From assembly GCF_001632365.1 (NCBI RefSeq), contig NW_024468510.1, positions 2,048,014 through 2,112,013 on the forward strand: 64,000 nt of DNA. The letters run 5' to 3'. Positions 1-12,400 of this stretch are shown here, piece after piece (position 1 is the stretch's first letter; each line of letters opens with the position of its first letter). The DNA is from Laetiporus sulphureus 93-53. Lineage: Eukaryota; Basidiomycota; Agaricomycetes; Polyporales; Laetiporaceae. The translations under genes were made by a program, and so were the position numbers. The notes under the pieces are model-generated. The model worked only from the letters and a program-made list of their open reading frames with translations. It made no database searches and was not told the origin of the DNA.

Positions 1-1453
1 TCTGCGCATAAGAATCCAAATGCGACATCATACCTCGACGGGTTTGCATCAATGCCGGCCTTCAGTATAGCGAGCGCCTCGTCCGTTTTCCCGATGCTAT
101 TTGTCCACACATATGCCATGTACCTGCGTAACGGGTGAGGCTTCCAGCTATTGCAGACACTCGGCATACCCACCAAATTTCCGAGAAGAATCGCATGCGC
201 ACAATGGCCTTGCGGTACACAGCTTGCAGGCGCGAATGAAGGGTCCCCTTGTCTTTTTCTTCGATCTCAAGCGGGTTGCCTTCCTCCCATTTGAGGTACC
301 CCCGCCAGCGGCCAACCAGTGCTTTGTCTCCTGCGGTAAATGTCGGCTGACGGGGCAGCCATATGGGCGGTCGTGCCGTCCTCGAGGGGGGAGGGGGCGG
401 GAAAAGTACTGTGAGGTGCTCCTGCAACTGGTTGAGCACCGTGCGCGCCTGCATATGGCCCTGTTGGAGATCCGAGAGGAATTTCTTTGCCTGCAGAGGC
501 AGTCAGTAGGCGAATGTTTGTCTGATGGCCTGAATGCACACCGTAATCTTGTTGAGACCATTCTCAAAGTCCTGATACTCTTCCCAGAGCTTCTTCACGC
601 TCTCCATCGGTATCTGAACCGCACGGCTATAGGCCTTGCGGATCGCGTCCATTTTTTGCTGTTCTTCCCAAGTGGTGGTCGTCTATGAGGCTGCTTAGGA
701 CGCTCGTCCGAACTTCTCGGTCACAGACGTACCTCGCCAGATTTGAGAAACTGTATGTAGTCCGTCCATATCTCGCTACTGTCCTTGTCCTGCCCAATAT
801 GATTCAACGCATATTCATACGACTTGCGTATCACATCGCGAGCATTCGGGCCTGTATTCACTCTCCTGTGCACTTGTCAGGAACGCGCTTCACGCATCCT
901 TCGTTCTTCATCACTAACCTGACATATGTGAGGTAAAACTTCCACAAGTCGACCGACGACGACGTTCTTAAAAATCGCTTGAACAGGCTTTCGGCAAATC
1001 CGAACGTCTCAGGATTGTCGAGGAAGTGGTTCAGATACGCAATCTGCACTGAAGACTACATACAAACGGGTGAGAATCGGCCGAGTTCATCACGCAGAAG
1101 TAGTGGCAAACAGTGTTTGGATAGGCTTCAAGTAATCCTTCGTAGGTTTCCTTGATCTTCTCGATGTCGCCCGAGTCTTCGGCAATGTCGACAAGCCTCA
1201 GCCACGTATCTGCTTCGAACGGTTTCTGGCGAAGCTGGGCGCGCAATTGGTCATATTCTGAGGTAGGAGGGGGCGTTGGCTCCTGCTTCACTGTGCTGAC
1301 GTTGTCGCTCAGACTGCTCGAACGCGCGAGCGAATCGGGATTGATCTGGCGAACGACGTTTAAAATATCGTCCTCTGCCGGCTGCGTCTTCTCGTCATCG
1401 GCAAAGAGAGATGCGTCAGTGAGGTCTTCTGGTTTTTGTGGTGGTTCGGACAT
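1..1453 (-). CDS. RNA14: RNA14 / CstF-77 family mRNA 3'-end processing factor (partial, C-terminus beyond window)
   Basis: HAT-repeat scaffold of the cleavage and polyadenylation machinery (CF IA / CstF), acting in the nucleus on pre-mRNA 3' ends. The start is ATG at 1453; the first exon encodes an acidic, Ser/Pro-rich leader followed by a first HAT repeat (YDQLRAQLRQKPFEADTW, then DIEKIKETYEGLLEAYPN). After an intron near 1055-1110 the repeats continue (IAYLNHFLDNPETFGFAE; WKFYLTYV), then ARDVIRKSYEYALNHIGQDK and IWTDYIQFLKSGE. Further exons give RKAYSRAVQIPMESVKKLWE, FENGLNKIT and MQARTVLNQLQEHL, and WRGYLKWEEGNPL at about 270-310, all in RNA14 order. The visible part is roughly the N-terminal half; the reading frame is open to the window edge. 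The gene is divergent from the ENGase gene, with only 167 bp between start codons. Family assignment is by recalled motif pattern and is strong; exact intron edges are approximate. Confidence 0.9.
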
Positions 1454-1620
1454 GCCAGGTACGCGACGTCGAGCGAAGCGACGGTGTAAGTCGCGCACAA
1501 AGCTGCTGCCTAACCATAAACTCGACGCCACAGCCACGTGTCTACCTTGATAAGATTAGATTGGTTATAAGAGAGTGCTGTGGCGCTAAGCTTGCTGGTT
1601 CTATCTTTCGTACCACATCG
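1454..1620. promoter_or_regulatory. Short divergent promoter between RNA14 and ENGase
   Basis: Only 167 bp separate the start codons of the two divergent genes, so both promoters and 5' UTRs must share or overlap in this segment. No clear TATA box facing either gene was seen, as is common for housekeeping genes. Inferred from gene positions only. Confidence 0.55.
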
Positions 1621-4324
1621 ATGCCTCTAAGAGGGTCCAATCATTCTGAGAATGTCCTCGCATCCGCACCGTACTTCAAGAGTCTTGAAGAACTGGACAT
1701 ATGGGCAGAGAGAGCCCATGCAAGGTTGACCGGTATTATCGAATATACGCCTCGTGAGGCAGTCGACGGCGTGGAATCCGAGAGTGCAGGAAAATTACTT
1801 GTAAGCAATATCGATCTGGCATTTCCGTTTACACGTCTTGAATCAAATGTACTAGGTCTGTCATGATTATAAGGCTGGTTAAATTTTTATGTCTGGTCGA
1901 ATGGTGATATGATAACAATGAGCGCTGCAGGGCGGCTACACAGAGTCGCCGTCTGGATTTGCTTATACATTCAATTTCTGGTATCTCTGTGATACTTTCA
2001 TATAGTAAGTTGGGTCCACCTATTCTATGTTACCCCGTTCAGTCTTACTTTCTAATACTAGTTTCTCGCATCACCGGGTCACAATACCTCCGCCTGGCTG
2101 GATCAATGCAGCACATCGTCAAGGTGTCAAGATACTTGGCACATTGTAAGTAATTGAACATATTTGATATTTGATCTATGTATCTGCTGGTCCTGTTTTG
2201 GATATGTAACCGCATAGTATGACTGAAGACACCGCGCAGCAATCGTTGAGACTACATCCGAGTATGCTGATCTCACTTGTTTATCTATTCAGAATTTTCG
2301 AGGATTCCGGCCAACAGGACTGTCTGCGCCTTCTAGTTGGACGGCTTCCCAAATCGAAGACAGGAGCTGCAAAACACTCTGCCAGTACTTCACTGCCGCT
2401 ATCTCCTCACTACGCACGGCTCCTTGCCGATCTCGCCTTCCAGAGAGGATTTGACGGATATCTGCTCAATGTTGAATGCCCCTTGCTGGGAGGCATTGAG
2501 CAGACAAGAGTCTTTTCAGCATGGATCGCTCTTCTAGAGAGTGAGCTCAGGCGGAAGGTCGGTCAGCACGCCGAAGTGATCTGGTATGTACCGTGTGCGA
2601 CCGACGTACCGTTATTGAACTCCCCCCCCCGTTTCCAGGTACGACAGTGTCATCATAAGTGGAGACCTAAGGTGGCAGGATCGCCTCAACAATTACAACC
2701 TCCCATTGTTCATACCTTCATCCGGGTTCTTCACAAACTACACAGTGCGTTATCTCGTCAGGCAAATTTTTGCACATCTAATTTCAAGACATTTCATCGA
2801 TAGTGGGCTCATGACTACCCGTCCCTGACGGCTCAATACTTCTTGTCGTTAGATCCGTCACTCATGCCTCGCCCAAAGCGTCTACGGGATATCTACGTTG
2901 GTGTCGACGTCTGGGGCCGCGGACAGCACGGTGGCGGAGGTTTCGGATCATTCAGAGCGATCTCACACATCGATCCGGTGTTTCTGGGTCTGAGTGTTGC
3001 TCTATTCGGCCACGCGTGGACATGGGAGACCGAGCAAGACAAGCCGGGATTCACATGGGAGACGTGGTGGGAGTACGAGCGCAGATTGTGGGTTGGTCCG
3101 CGGACATCCGATGAGGTAATCGCGTTGCCTCCGGACAAGCGAAGGCAGGGCGAGCCTGAATGCCAGCATGGCCCTTTCGTCCCTTTATCCTCGTTCTTTG
3201 CCCGGAAGCCTCCGCCCAATCCAGTAAATATGCCGTTCCTGACTTGGTTCTCTCCTGGAATCGGACGCGCATGGTTCGTGAATGGTATCAAGGTGCACGA
3301 GTCAGACGAAGGCTGGACCGACTTGGATAAGAATTCATCTTTGGGAGACATGGTGTGGCCGCGCCCGGTGCCTAAATGGGAGCATGCGGATCAAGGCGAG
3401 CCTCCCACGGCATTAACGACGGTGTGCATGGACGATGCATGGCTTGGTGGGAGTTCCCTCCGCCTCTCACTCTCCACATCTGGATCAGACGCGGAAGACG
3501 CAATGTTCCAATGCATTTGGCTGCCTGTGCACTCTCTTGCTATCTCCCCACACACATCGTACGTTGCGACGGTGATCTTCAGGACGGCATCTAAACACGA
3601 CGTCGATCTGGATGTCGGCCTGTCAGTGAAAGCCCTGACGGATTCTGTCGCAGAAGCGTTCGATATCAGACCTGTCACTGGCTCTGGCAACCTCCCTAAT
3701 GGTTGGTCAGAGTTGATGATAGAGTTTAGTATCGCAACAGAACCAGCAAGAGATGTTCTAGCTGCAGTCGGCTTAATTATCGGTTTTACTTTGGAAGATT
3801 CGACCAAACCGGTAGACTTCTTCATCTCGCTGGGACTGTTGGCTATATCCCCGAGTGTAGGCACCTCTGGTATCTCTGTCCATCAGCCTAGAGTACTGTG
3901 GGCAGACTTTGATCCCGCGACCGCAGACAATGTAGCAGGACCATTCATCGGAACACTCAAGTGGGAAGTCGCCGCGTCATTCGCTCCTTTGAAAAACATT
4001 ACTATCAGTCGCAACGGCGAAGATCCCACACCTTTGTGGTCGTTTTCCTCCTCGTTCCCTTCGTTCTCATTCTTCAACATCTACATCGTGCCCCACGCAG
4101 GTGCTGGCCACCAATTTGACCCCAACGAGGCGGTCTGGATCGGCACAACGGGCTTGACTGGCAACAGAAATAGTTTCTACGTCGACGCAGCTTGCCTCCC
4201 CGAGAATTTGAAGCAGGCCAGAGCTGCCCGCTTCTACTTACAGGGTGTCAGCGACCGGGGATGCGTACTGAGTTGGGAGGACTGCGCTTATGTCGATATC
4301 GATGCTCCCGCAACGGAGGTTTAA
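1621..4324 (+). CDS. Cytosolic endo-beta-N-acetylglucosaminidase (GH85, ENGase)
   Basis: Cleaves the chitobiose core of free or protein-linked N-glycans, normally in the cytosol; no signal peptide is present. Seven exons join to 757 aa: 1621-1800, 1856-1873, 1931-2004, 2062-2145, 2293-2583, 2639-2744, 2804-4324. Family marks in order: GKLLVCHDYKGGYTESPSG, FNFWYLCDTFIYFSHHRVT, PPPGWINAAHRQGVKILGT, then GYLLNVE at about 2459-2476, which contains the N-x-E catalytic pair of GH85, then WYDSVIISGDLRWQDRLN, FFTNYTWAHDYPSLTAQYF and YVGVDVWGRG. The remaining ~400 aa form the beta-sandwich C-terminal part. Exon 2 is an 18-nt microexon (VCHDYK), and the next intron only gives the family sequence if its donor is GC. 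The gene ends 143 bp before the end of the convergent AAA-ATPase gene. Summed exon length is in frame, so the gene looks intact. Confidence 0.9.
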
Positions 4325-4467
4325 GATGTAACTTCCAGTATTGCACTGTAGGTATTTGAGACGTCTGCTATTGGAATATGGAAGAAAGGAAGAGCAATAC
4401 ATGTCAGAGTGCTATTGCAAATTATACAGATGTGCAGGAGTGTACAGTAACAGTGCATCGATAAATA

Positions 4468-7400
4468 CTATGGTCCTGGAGACGAGGAATCATCCAAATC
4501 ATCTACCATTATCTCCTCCAAGAGACTATGCGCGATGTCAAGCAGTTCATGCAGGAGCGGTGTCCGGTCCCATTCACTTCGATGCCTCCAGATGCAGCCA
4601 AGGCACGTCGCTCGGAGTTGTTCCAACTGCTCGACATTGAGTAGCCCCGTCTGCTGTGCGAAGACTTGTTTCAGTTCTTGTAATAGACCTTCATCAAGAT
4701 GAAAGTCCGGCAACGGCGTCGGTTCGCGCTCCACCTCCGCCTGAATCTGGGATTCTTCATGCATAACCTCAGATGGAGTCAGTGCAATCGTCGGGAGATG
4801 GGCATTTGCGGGCTCAGGTTCGGGCGATGGTGTCAGTTGCTGAGATTCGTTAATGGGCAGGATCTCTTGTGGAGGCACGTTATGAGAAAGGAACGGGTTG
4901 TGTTTGACGTCAACAGCAGCAACAACACCATCAGACTGGGCAGGGACTTGCGGCAACAAATTCAGCAGAGCAGGCTGACCATTCAGAGGTTGCTCGTTGA
5001 AAACTGACGCTTGTCCTTGGACTCCGTTGATGCCAGGCGGTGGGGGGGACGGCGTAGCATGCCCCTCTACCTGCTCTGCGAAGCGTACTGCACCAAGCCG
5101 TTCAAGCGAAGAGGACCGGCCAACGATATCCAATCCCTCCGGGTCACCGTCCGCTCCAGCGCCAGCCACTCGAGATCGCTTCTGAGATCTGTCAGCATTC
5201 TCATCCTCGGATGGTGTCGCGGCTCCAGAAGTAGACCTCTGTCTCTTCAGTCTCCTTTCCAGCTTCAGCGGATCGGTGATCGGTATTTCCGGCTGCTGTC
5301 CATTGTGACGAGCACTGCGTCGGGTTCCTGGCGCATAGACCTGCGCAGAAGAGCCACTAGCCTCGGCCAATTTCTCCTTCTCCTTCTCCTTGCTCTTCCT
5401 GTACTCTTCTCGGCGTTTATGCTCGCGCACGGCCATGCGCTGACACTCTATCCGGAACTGAGGGTCGAAGTCATTTATGCTGACTTCCGCCGCGTTCAGC
5501 ATGGCTTGCGCCCTCAGCAGTCGATCGGGATCCTCCTGTATGCGCACATCTGCATTATGCACGATCTTGCGGATATCATCCAAGAAGTCATCGGGAGTCA
5601 AGTATTTGTCTCGATACAGCTCGATATGAATCCGCTCCAGATCCATATTGAACAATGGCGGCTCGGGAAGGAGTACTTGCGCTTGCGCTTGATTGACGTA
5701 TCCATTCACCTGCACAGCCTGAGACTGGTCGTTCACAATCTCTTCGGTGTGCTGCTCTTCTGTGACCTGGACAATGCCGTTGCCATTCGTACGAACTTCG
5801 ACGTTTGTGACGATTTCGACTTCTTTGGATGCATCGAAGTCGTAATGATACTCCTCCTAAATCAATACGTTAGCGATCGTGTCAATATATACAATGCTAC
5901 GACGCACAACAACACTCTTCGTGAATCGCTTGAACTTGCGCTTCAACTCTTGCAAGATGGGCCCTAGACGGTACTTAAGCAAGGCAATCATACGCTGATC
6001 ATTTGCTTCCTGAACAGCGAGCTCAGCAGCGGTAGGCTGACGTGGCTGCAATGGAGGGGCAATCGGCAACTCCTCCAGTACGCGCTTCTTCCGCTTGACT
6101 CCGTCGGGGAAGCGGTTAGGCGGCCGCTGAACTTCTTTGAAGACGCCCTCGAAAAATTGTTCTCTCTGGGATGCATTTGGAGTCCTGAGCTCTACGCGAT
6201 TCTCTCGCATCGGCCCGAACCATTCCCGGACGTCTCGAGGGAGCGAGGTGAAAGGACCATCAACAACGGCGAGGAGGAGCACAGGATCATTCGGTGACAG
6301 CGTGTCGAGCATAGAGCGAACAGTCGTCCGTGATGTCTCAGAGACAGCTGTGCACCAGCTCAATAGCGAAGGAATGTAAATTACCGACGGCTGATGCCGC
6401 TTCGCCTCGACAAATAGCTGCACAATTGCAGCTTCTGGTGTCTAAGTACTGCGTGAGTTTGTGAACCTTGGGCAAGTGACTGTGTACATACCCTTGTCGA
6501 GTCGCTCAGTAAAGTGCCCAGGTCAAGGCTTTGCACATTGTACCCTTCCAGATGGTGCAGCACCGCAGCGGCGACGTAACCCTGGCCCATCCCGACAGGA
6601 CCGTGCAGCACAACCCGAGGGCGATACACACGGAGTGTTTCCATAGCTGTGGAACTTGATGAGGTCAAAACAAGTGGGAAAGGATGATAGCTTACATTGC
6701 ATCAGGAGCTCCCGTTCGAGGGCGCCTTCAGTGCTCTCGTCCTCCCATTCCGCCTCCTCGAGCACAGTTCGCTTCTTATTGACCGGCAGAACTTTCGCAA
6801 TGGCGTCTTTCACCTTGTCTAGGCCGTCGTGTAGTAGTGGGATGAGTTGAGCCGGAAGCGATGACGCTGCTGACGACACTGATCGAGCCGATGACGGTAC
6901 AAGCTCTGAATTATTGTCATGAGTATCAAAAGTCATCAAGCATCACATCAAACATACTCGTTATGGCGATCATGAAATCTCGCAGCTCAACCGTGATTGC
7001 TTCTGGATTTAATAGCAAGCGCTGTTCCGATTTATAAATCTGAGGATACCGGCGCTGAACTGCATTCAATGCAGCTTCCGTACAAAGAGCCTAATAATAT
7101 ATGACAATCAGATGCTGAAGACGAGAGCACAGTCAATCACGTACTCGGAGATCAGCGCCACCATAGCCTTTGGTAAGCTTCGCCAAACCCTTCACGTTCT
7201 CCCCACCAGTGTCACCCTCCCAACTAGCCCACTTCCTCGTAATAATTGTCAAAATTCGTTCTCTCGCCTCCAGGTTCGGAAGTGGAAAGTAAAACTCCCT
7301 ATCGAACCTCCCCGGCCGACGCAGCGCAGGGTCGATCGCATCTGGCCGATTCGTCGCTCCGATGACAATCACTTGTCCACGGCCGTCCATGCCGTCCATC

Positions 7401-9275
7401 AGCGCCAATAATGTGGATACAATCGATGCGTGGATCTGGTCTTGCTTGGACGAGCGCACCGGCGCCAGACCGTCGATCTCGTCGAAGAAAATGATGCTGG
7501 GCTGCTGGTTACGGGCCTCCTCGAACAGGAGGCGGAGCTGCCGTTCGGCCTCTCCCACCCACTTCGAGAGACAATCGGCTCCTTTACGCATGAAGAATGC
7601 TAAGGCAGAGACAGTCAGTAGATGGGATTATAGTTTAATGGATGGCGACGAACATATGCTCCTGCCGTCGGAACGGCAGCTAGCGGCCAGAGCGCGTGCA
7701 AGGAGTGTCTTGCCCGTACCTGGGGGCCCATGGAAGAGGACTCCACGTGGGGGAGTAAGGTCGAACCTCTGAAAAACTTCTGGATAGAGGAGAGGCAACA
7801 GCGTCATCTCCTTTAGCGAATTGATGTCTAAGTGCGCGTGTGCTCAGTGCATGCGCGCACAGCAAGAGAATGCTTTGTTAACTTACGGTCGTCTAGTCCT
7901 CCTACCTCGTCGAATGTGACGTTCTGGTTGACGCCTAGCGGGTCAGCGTCCGCGAGGACTATGCCGATCCAACATCAGGGGCAATTATTAAGGAAACGAT
8001 AATAGTCCCTTACTTGTGTCACCAACTTTTCCTAAGTTCGAAGGTGTGCCGGCAGCGGCAGCAAGGTCACTCGGAAGTAAACCTCCCGCTCCTCCTGCAA
8101 AGACGCCACCTCCGTCCATCGCTCCAGCCCCAAACGGCTTTCTCGGTGTGCGAGTAGGGTAATCCGAGTCCTACGCTGATCACGTCAGGATTTGTACTGC
8201 GAAGCTCGAGCAATGTACATACCGAATCGTCGCCGCCCGCACCCATCCACCTGCTCAGTTCCGCCCCGGTCGCGCTCCAGCCAGGAACCTTGCTTTTGCC
8301 GAAAACGTTGCGCCCATTTATTCTGCCGCCTCCCGACCGGGGTTTAGGCGGCGGACGCATCTCCTCGAGAGGAGGCGGTATCGCATAGTTGATCTTAGCT
8401 CGTTGGCGAAGCGCGTATGGCCGGCCGTCTTGTTCAGGTCCATGCTCTCCCTCACCGTCAGCATCAAGCTCGCCCTCTGCATCTGCATCGTCAAGCTCCG
8501 GCTCGGGGGACGTCTGCAGCGCCTCGTCAAGGGACCCTTCCGCATCAACCGAGCCAGAAGATGGCTCGTCGACATAGCCTTCCTCGTCGTGTTGCGTGCG
8601 TCCATGTTGTCGTGTCCTACGGCTGCTTGCTCGAGACCGTGTCGTGCGTGACGAGGAGTTTTGTGGCCGTGATGACGACAGACGCGTGATACGGCCACTC
8701 TTGCCGTTTCCGTTGAGCTCATTCGCAGAACCTGCTCGCTTGCTTCGGCTCCGTGTTTCATATCGGCCACCAATACTAGTTTCCCCCTCGTCATCACTGA
8801 TGATGAACCCGTTTAGACCGCCCGACTTGGCCCGACTTCGATTCCGTAGTGCATAACGTCCTCCTCCATCCTCGTCGTCCTCATCTGCCAACCCGGCGTC
8901 GGCACCATCCTCCTGCTTGGCGGGAGAGGGCGGCGGATCGTCTGCCAGATGATCGTCCTCGCTTGCGGATTCCACATACGACTTCTTCATGATCTTTCGT
9001 CCTCCTCTGGATATCGTGAACTCTACCGAGGGTTCCTCCTCCTCTTCCGGTGGCTGCTCGTCGTCAACTTCCATAGACGCATCACTCTCTTGGTACTCGG
9101 ATCCCGATGCATGAAGGCTCGGCTCGGCAAGTGCTGCCGATCGAGTGCGGGGAGGCATCGCAGGAATACGAATAGAGAGGTTCGTATGCGGACGAGACGC
9201 GGTGGTGCTATTGTCTTGTGGCACGGAATTTGGGTCTTGAGATGGCCAGTCTTCCAGCTCTTCTTCAGGTTGCAT
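4468..9275 (-). CDS. AAA-ATPase with bromodomain, Yta7/ATAD2 type
   Basis: Chromatin-associated AAA+ ATPase that binds histone H3/H4 and regulates nucleosome density (known role of Yta7/ATAD2). The N-terminal ~370 aa are acidic and Ser/Arg-rich (start ATG at 9275; a further in-frame ATG opens [14 protein letters not shown]). AAA domain 1 has a full Walker [17 protein letters not shown], at about 7680-7727 and Walker [17 protein letters not shown] at about 7450-7500, then [23 protein letters not shown] domain 2 is degenerate: its P-loop reads GPVGMGQGY without the lysine, as is usual in this family. A bromodomain-like region follows ([19 protein letters not shown] ... [13 protein letters not shown] ... 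[19 protein letters not shown] ... [20 protein letters not shown]) and the C-terminus is a Pro/Glu-rich linker plus a helical tail. Several short introns lie between about 5855 and 8220. No break was seen. Confidence 0.9.
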
Positions 9276-9996
9276 CGAGCACGTAGCGGGCAATCGAGCA
9301 GTATGTAGCTCCCCGACGCCTGGACGGAGTGTGTGTGAGAGTGGCTATGGCAAGAAGGACAGAAAGACTAGCGAGCAGGACGCGCGAGACAGCGAGCATA
9401 TCCTTGTGTGTAATTCAAAGGCGACGAGGCGGAACTTGTATGCGCATGTTTGGCAATTGTGGCGGGGGGCGTTTCTGGCTTATCGAGGCCTCGTTTCCGC
9501 CACCTTCTCCTCATCCTACCCTTCCTCGTCCCGTCGGCCCCAGAGCTCTCCAACGTAGTTGAAACTTGATGCGAGCGTACTGAACGGACATTGAGGCAAT
9601 GTAGACGATAGTCACAGCACCAGACAGAAGATTTTGTCGAAATTGCGAGCAAAATTTGCTAGACATGCCGATGTAGTTTTTCAGAGTCTTCCCTGTATGA
9701 GATGGCCGTTCGAGAGCAAGTTGCGCAGAAAGTCCTCAACGACGATGCGATGTTCAGCAGCCGACGATGCACAGACGCGTACCTAGACCGCGCTCGTACT
9801 TCTGCCCTTTCCAAATTTGGCACTTCGGAGATTTGATGACACATTGCCATTTCGGCTAGATCCGGTAGCTGCTGTATTTGGTGTTTTAAGGCACATGGGG
9901 TAAGGCGACTGGGCCAGAGTCTGTTTGGCTCTTTTTCGTCCCGCCGGCCGCACCATTTCTTTCTCTCTCTCCACGACCGCCACCATCTTGCACAGC
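9276..9996. promoter_or_regulatory. Divergent promoter region between Yta7-like and Hrp1-like genes
   Basis: This 720-bp stretch between two divergent start codons has no convincing coding frame. It contains a pyrimidine-rich stretch just before the Hrp1-like start (about 9957-9990), typical of fungal housekeeping promoters. No TATA box was assigned. Confidence 0.4.
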
Positions 9997-12033
9997 ATGT
10001 CTGACCTTGACGCCGACTTGTACAGCGGTAAGTTGTTGATAGAGAATGATCCTTTTCCAGTTCTGATGATTGGTAGACCTCTACGGCAACGATGAATCGG
10101 AGTTCGCTGTACCAACCACACAAACCGAGCAGAACACCCGGCTGGAATCTCAGGGACAACCAGAAGAAAAGCTTATTCAACAGACGAAGGAAGAGCCAGC
10201 TCACGTAGCAAAGTTGGCCACTCCAACCCCTCCGCCAGAGACAAAGCCACAACAATCCGCTACGCAGCTTGCCCCGACGCTGGCCGCTATCCCATCGTAC
10301 ACGTCACCCCCTACGCAGCAGATACCTACATATCAAGAACGCCAGACGCCTGAATACAGGGAGCCTCCGCCAGCGCGTCAAGATTACCATGGAGGCGGTG
10401 ATGTCGACCGACCAGTTCGACCCTCGGAGATGAAGGAAGAAGGGTGAGTGACATCTTTTTACCAGCCGTTGACCATTCTGCAGGGCGCTCGCTGTGCTGT
10501 CTTACAAACTGGGTTGGGTGCCGACACTGGGCCTTAGTTGCGGGACAAGGTTGCTTGTGTAGCATTGCACGCGTGGTAGTTCGCCATTGTCGCCTATCAA
10601 TCGCCTACGACTTAGCTCTAGCACATCTGCGTCCCTAGGTCTAAGCTAGGCTAGCACCGCTCCGCTACACAGTCACACACAGTAGAGTCGTCCGTCCTTC
10701 TCCTCTTGGTCAAGCTGCTCTTGTTCTAGGTAACCGGTGCTAATATCAATGTCTGCTCTTCTATATCCCTGTTCGAAACCACCGCCCTCCTCGTCGATGC
10801 AATGATACGCTGTCGTGTGACATAGCAAAATGTTCATTGGCGGCCTCAACTGGGATACCACAGATGGTACATACACGTTCATAGTCCATTTGCTGTGTTA
10901 TCTTGTAGCGCTAAATAGCATGTTGTACCAGAGGGGTTGAGGAAGTACTTTTCGCAGTTCGGCAAGGTCGAAGCTTGTACAATTATGCGCGATGCAGCTG
11001 GTCGCTCGCGATGTTTCGCGTTCCTTACTTTCGAAGATCCGGCTTCGGTGAATGCGGTCATGGTCCGCGAACACTTCCTTGATGGCAAAATTGTACGTAG
11101 TGTGTCCTCTCTATCGTACACTGTTTAGTCTAAGTTTCCATGTTCAGATTGATCCCAAACGCGCCATCCCGAGACAAGAACACCAGCGAGCCACAAAGTT
11201 GTTCATTGGAGGCCTGGCGGGAAGTGTAACTTCGGAATCCATGCGGGAGTATTTCTCCCAATTCGGAAAGGTCGTGGATGCCACGGTCATGCTGGACCGA
11301 GAAACTGGACGAAGCAAAGGCTTCGGATTCGTGTCCTTCGAGAATGCCAACGTTGAGCCCCTTCTAGGGTTCGGAAATCTTGAGATTGATGGCAAACTTG
11401 TGCGTCCAATGATAGTCCTCATCCTCCGATGGCATTCGGTAATGCTCTTATCTCTAGATTGATGTCAAACTTGCCCAACCCCGCTCGCAGCGCGAAGGCT
11501 TCACCGAGGGCGGCGCTGGCGGACAGGCCGCCGGAGCGTACAGCCGCGGCGGAGGAGGCGGCTATGCTGCGCAGGCCGTGGGTTACGGCGGCGCCCAGGC
11601 CGTCCCCGCAGTCGCCGGCGGCAACACGCCCTTCGATCCACAAGCGCTCGCGTCGCTCTACTCCCGCATGATGCAGCAGATGGGAATGAACACCATGATG
11701 GCGGGCGGAATGAACCCTATGATGGCCAACATGGGTGCTGCTGCTGCTGGCGGGTACGGCGCTGCAATGGGTGCCGCGCGAATGATGCCCGGGATGGGCG
11801 GCCCGTACGGTGGCGGTATGGGTGGACCCGGAATGGGAGTGGGTCGCGGTGGCGGTGGAATCGCTGGCCCTGCTGCTGCAGGAGGCGTAATGCAGGCAGG
11901 AGGTATGGGTCCAAATGTACCCCGCGGTCCCAGAGCTGCGTCTGGCGGTGCGGCTGGCACAGGACCTGCTGGCCCGGGGCCGCAACGTTCCGGACAGAGA
12001 GGGCAGCACAGCTATCATCCATATTCTCGATGA
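9997..12033 (+). CDS. hnRNP-like RNA-binding protein with two RRMs, Hrp1/Nab4 type
   Basis: Probable Hrp1/Nab4 homologue, a shuttling hnRNP that binds UA-rich efficiency elements for mRNA 3'-end formation and export. Six exons join in frame to 475 aa: 9997-10027, 10077-10443, 10826-10866, 10932-11092, 11148-11399, 11458-12033. The N-terminal ~130 aa are Gln/Pro/Glu-rich. RRM1 has RNP2 MFIGGL and RNP1 RCFAFLTF (the usual Gly of RNP1 is Cys). RRM2 has LFIGGL and KGFGFVSF and ends IDVKLAQPR. The C-terminus is rich in Gly, Met and Ala with an RGG-like GRGGGG and a final Arg/Gly/Gln segment, a low-complexity tail typical of hnRNPs. Intron 2 is 382 bp, about seven times the local norm. RNA14, its functional partner in 3'-end processing, lies in the same window, though not adjacent. 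Confidence 0.88.
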
Positions 12034-12400
12034 GTTGCTGTCAGACTAAGTCGTTCGTGGTTCCTATTTGAGTCTTGCACCCAGTTCACTTAAACTACAT
12101 TCATATATATGTTATCCTACCTGCAGCCCTGTGTACTTCGCTTGTATTCGAGGCCGATCGATAGTATTGGCAGTATTTATGCGCTACAATTGCTTAGTAC
12201 GCAGTCATGCTTGTTGTAAGGGACTTCTTGCGCCGCTGCTTCCGTCAACTCGCTGTTCAAATCGATCCTCGCTCACTAACTCATAGCAACGTTATGACAG
12301 TCTGTATCGTTTACACAAATGTACATGCTTCATAAGTAAGGCTCTGAACTCTTAGCTACATTGGTGGACATCACAGGTCTCCGTCGATTTAGCGACAAAA
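12034..12400. other. Convergent intergenic region
   Basis: This 367-bp region separates the 3' ends of the Hrp1-like gene and the first oxalate decarboxylase gene. AT-rich runs (for example atatatgtt near 12104) probably serve in 3'-end formation. No coding frame was supported. Confidence 0.4.

Noticed and set aside
101..688. 195-codon plus-strand frame
   Set aside because: Antisense to RNA14 exons; Cys/Arg-rich translation without any domain.
5011..5967. 318-codon plus-strand frame
   Set aside because: Antisense to the Yta7-like coding region, whose protein features are clear.
11419..12018. 199-codon minus-strand frame rich in His/Ser/Arg
   Set aside because: Mirror of the Gly/Met/Ala-rich tail of the Hrp1-like gene; a compositional artefact.
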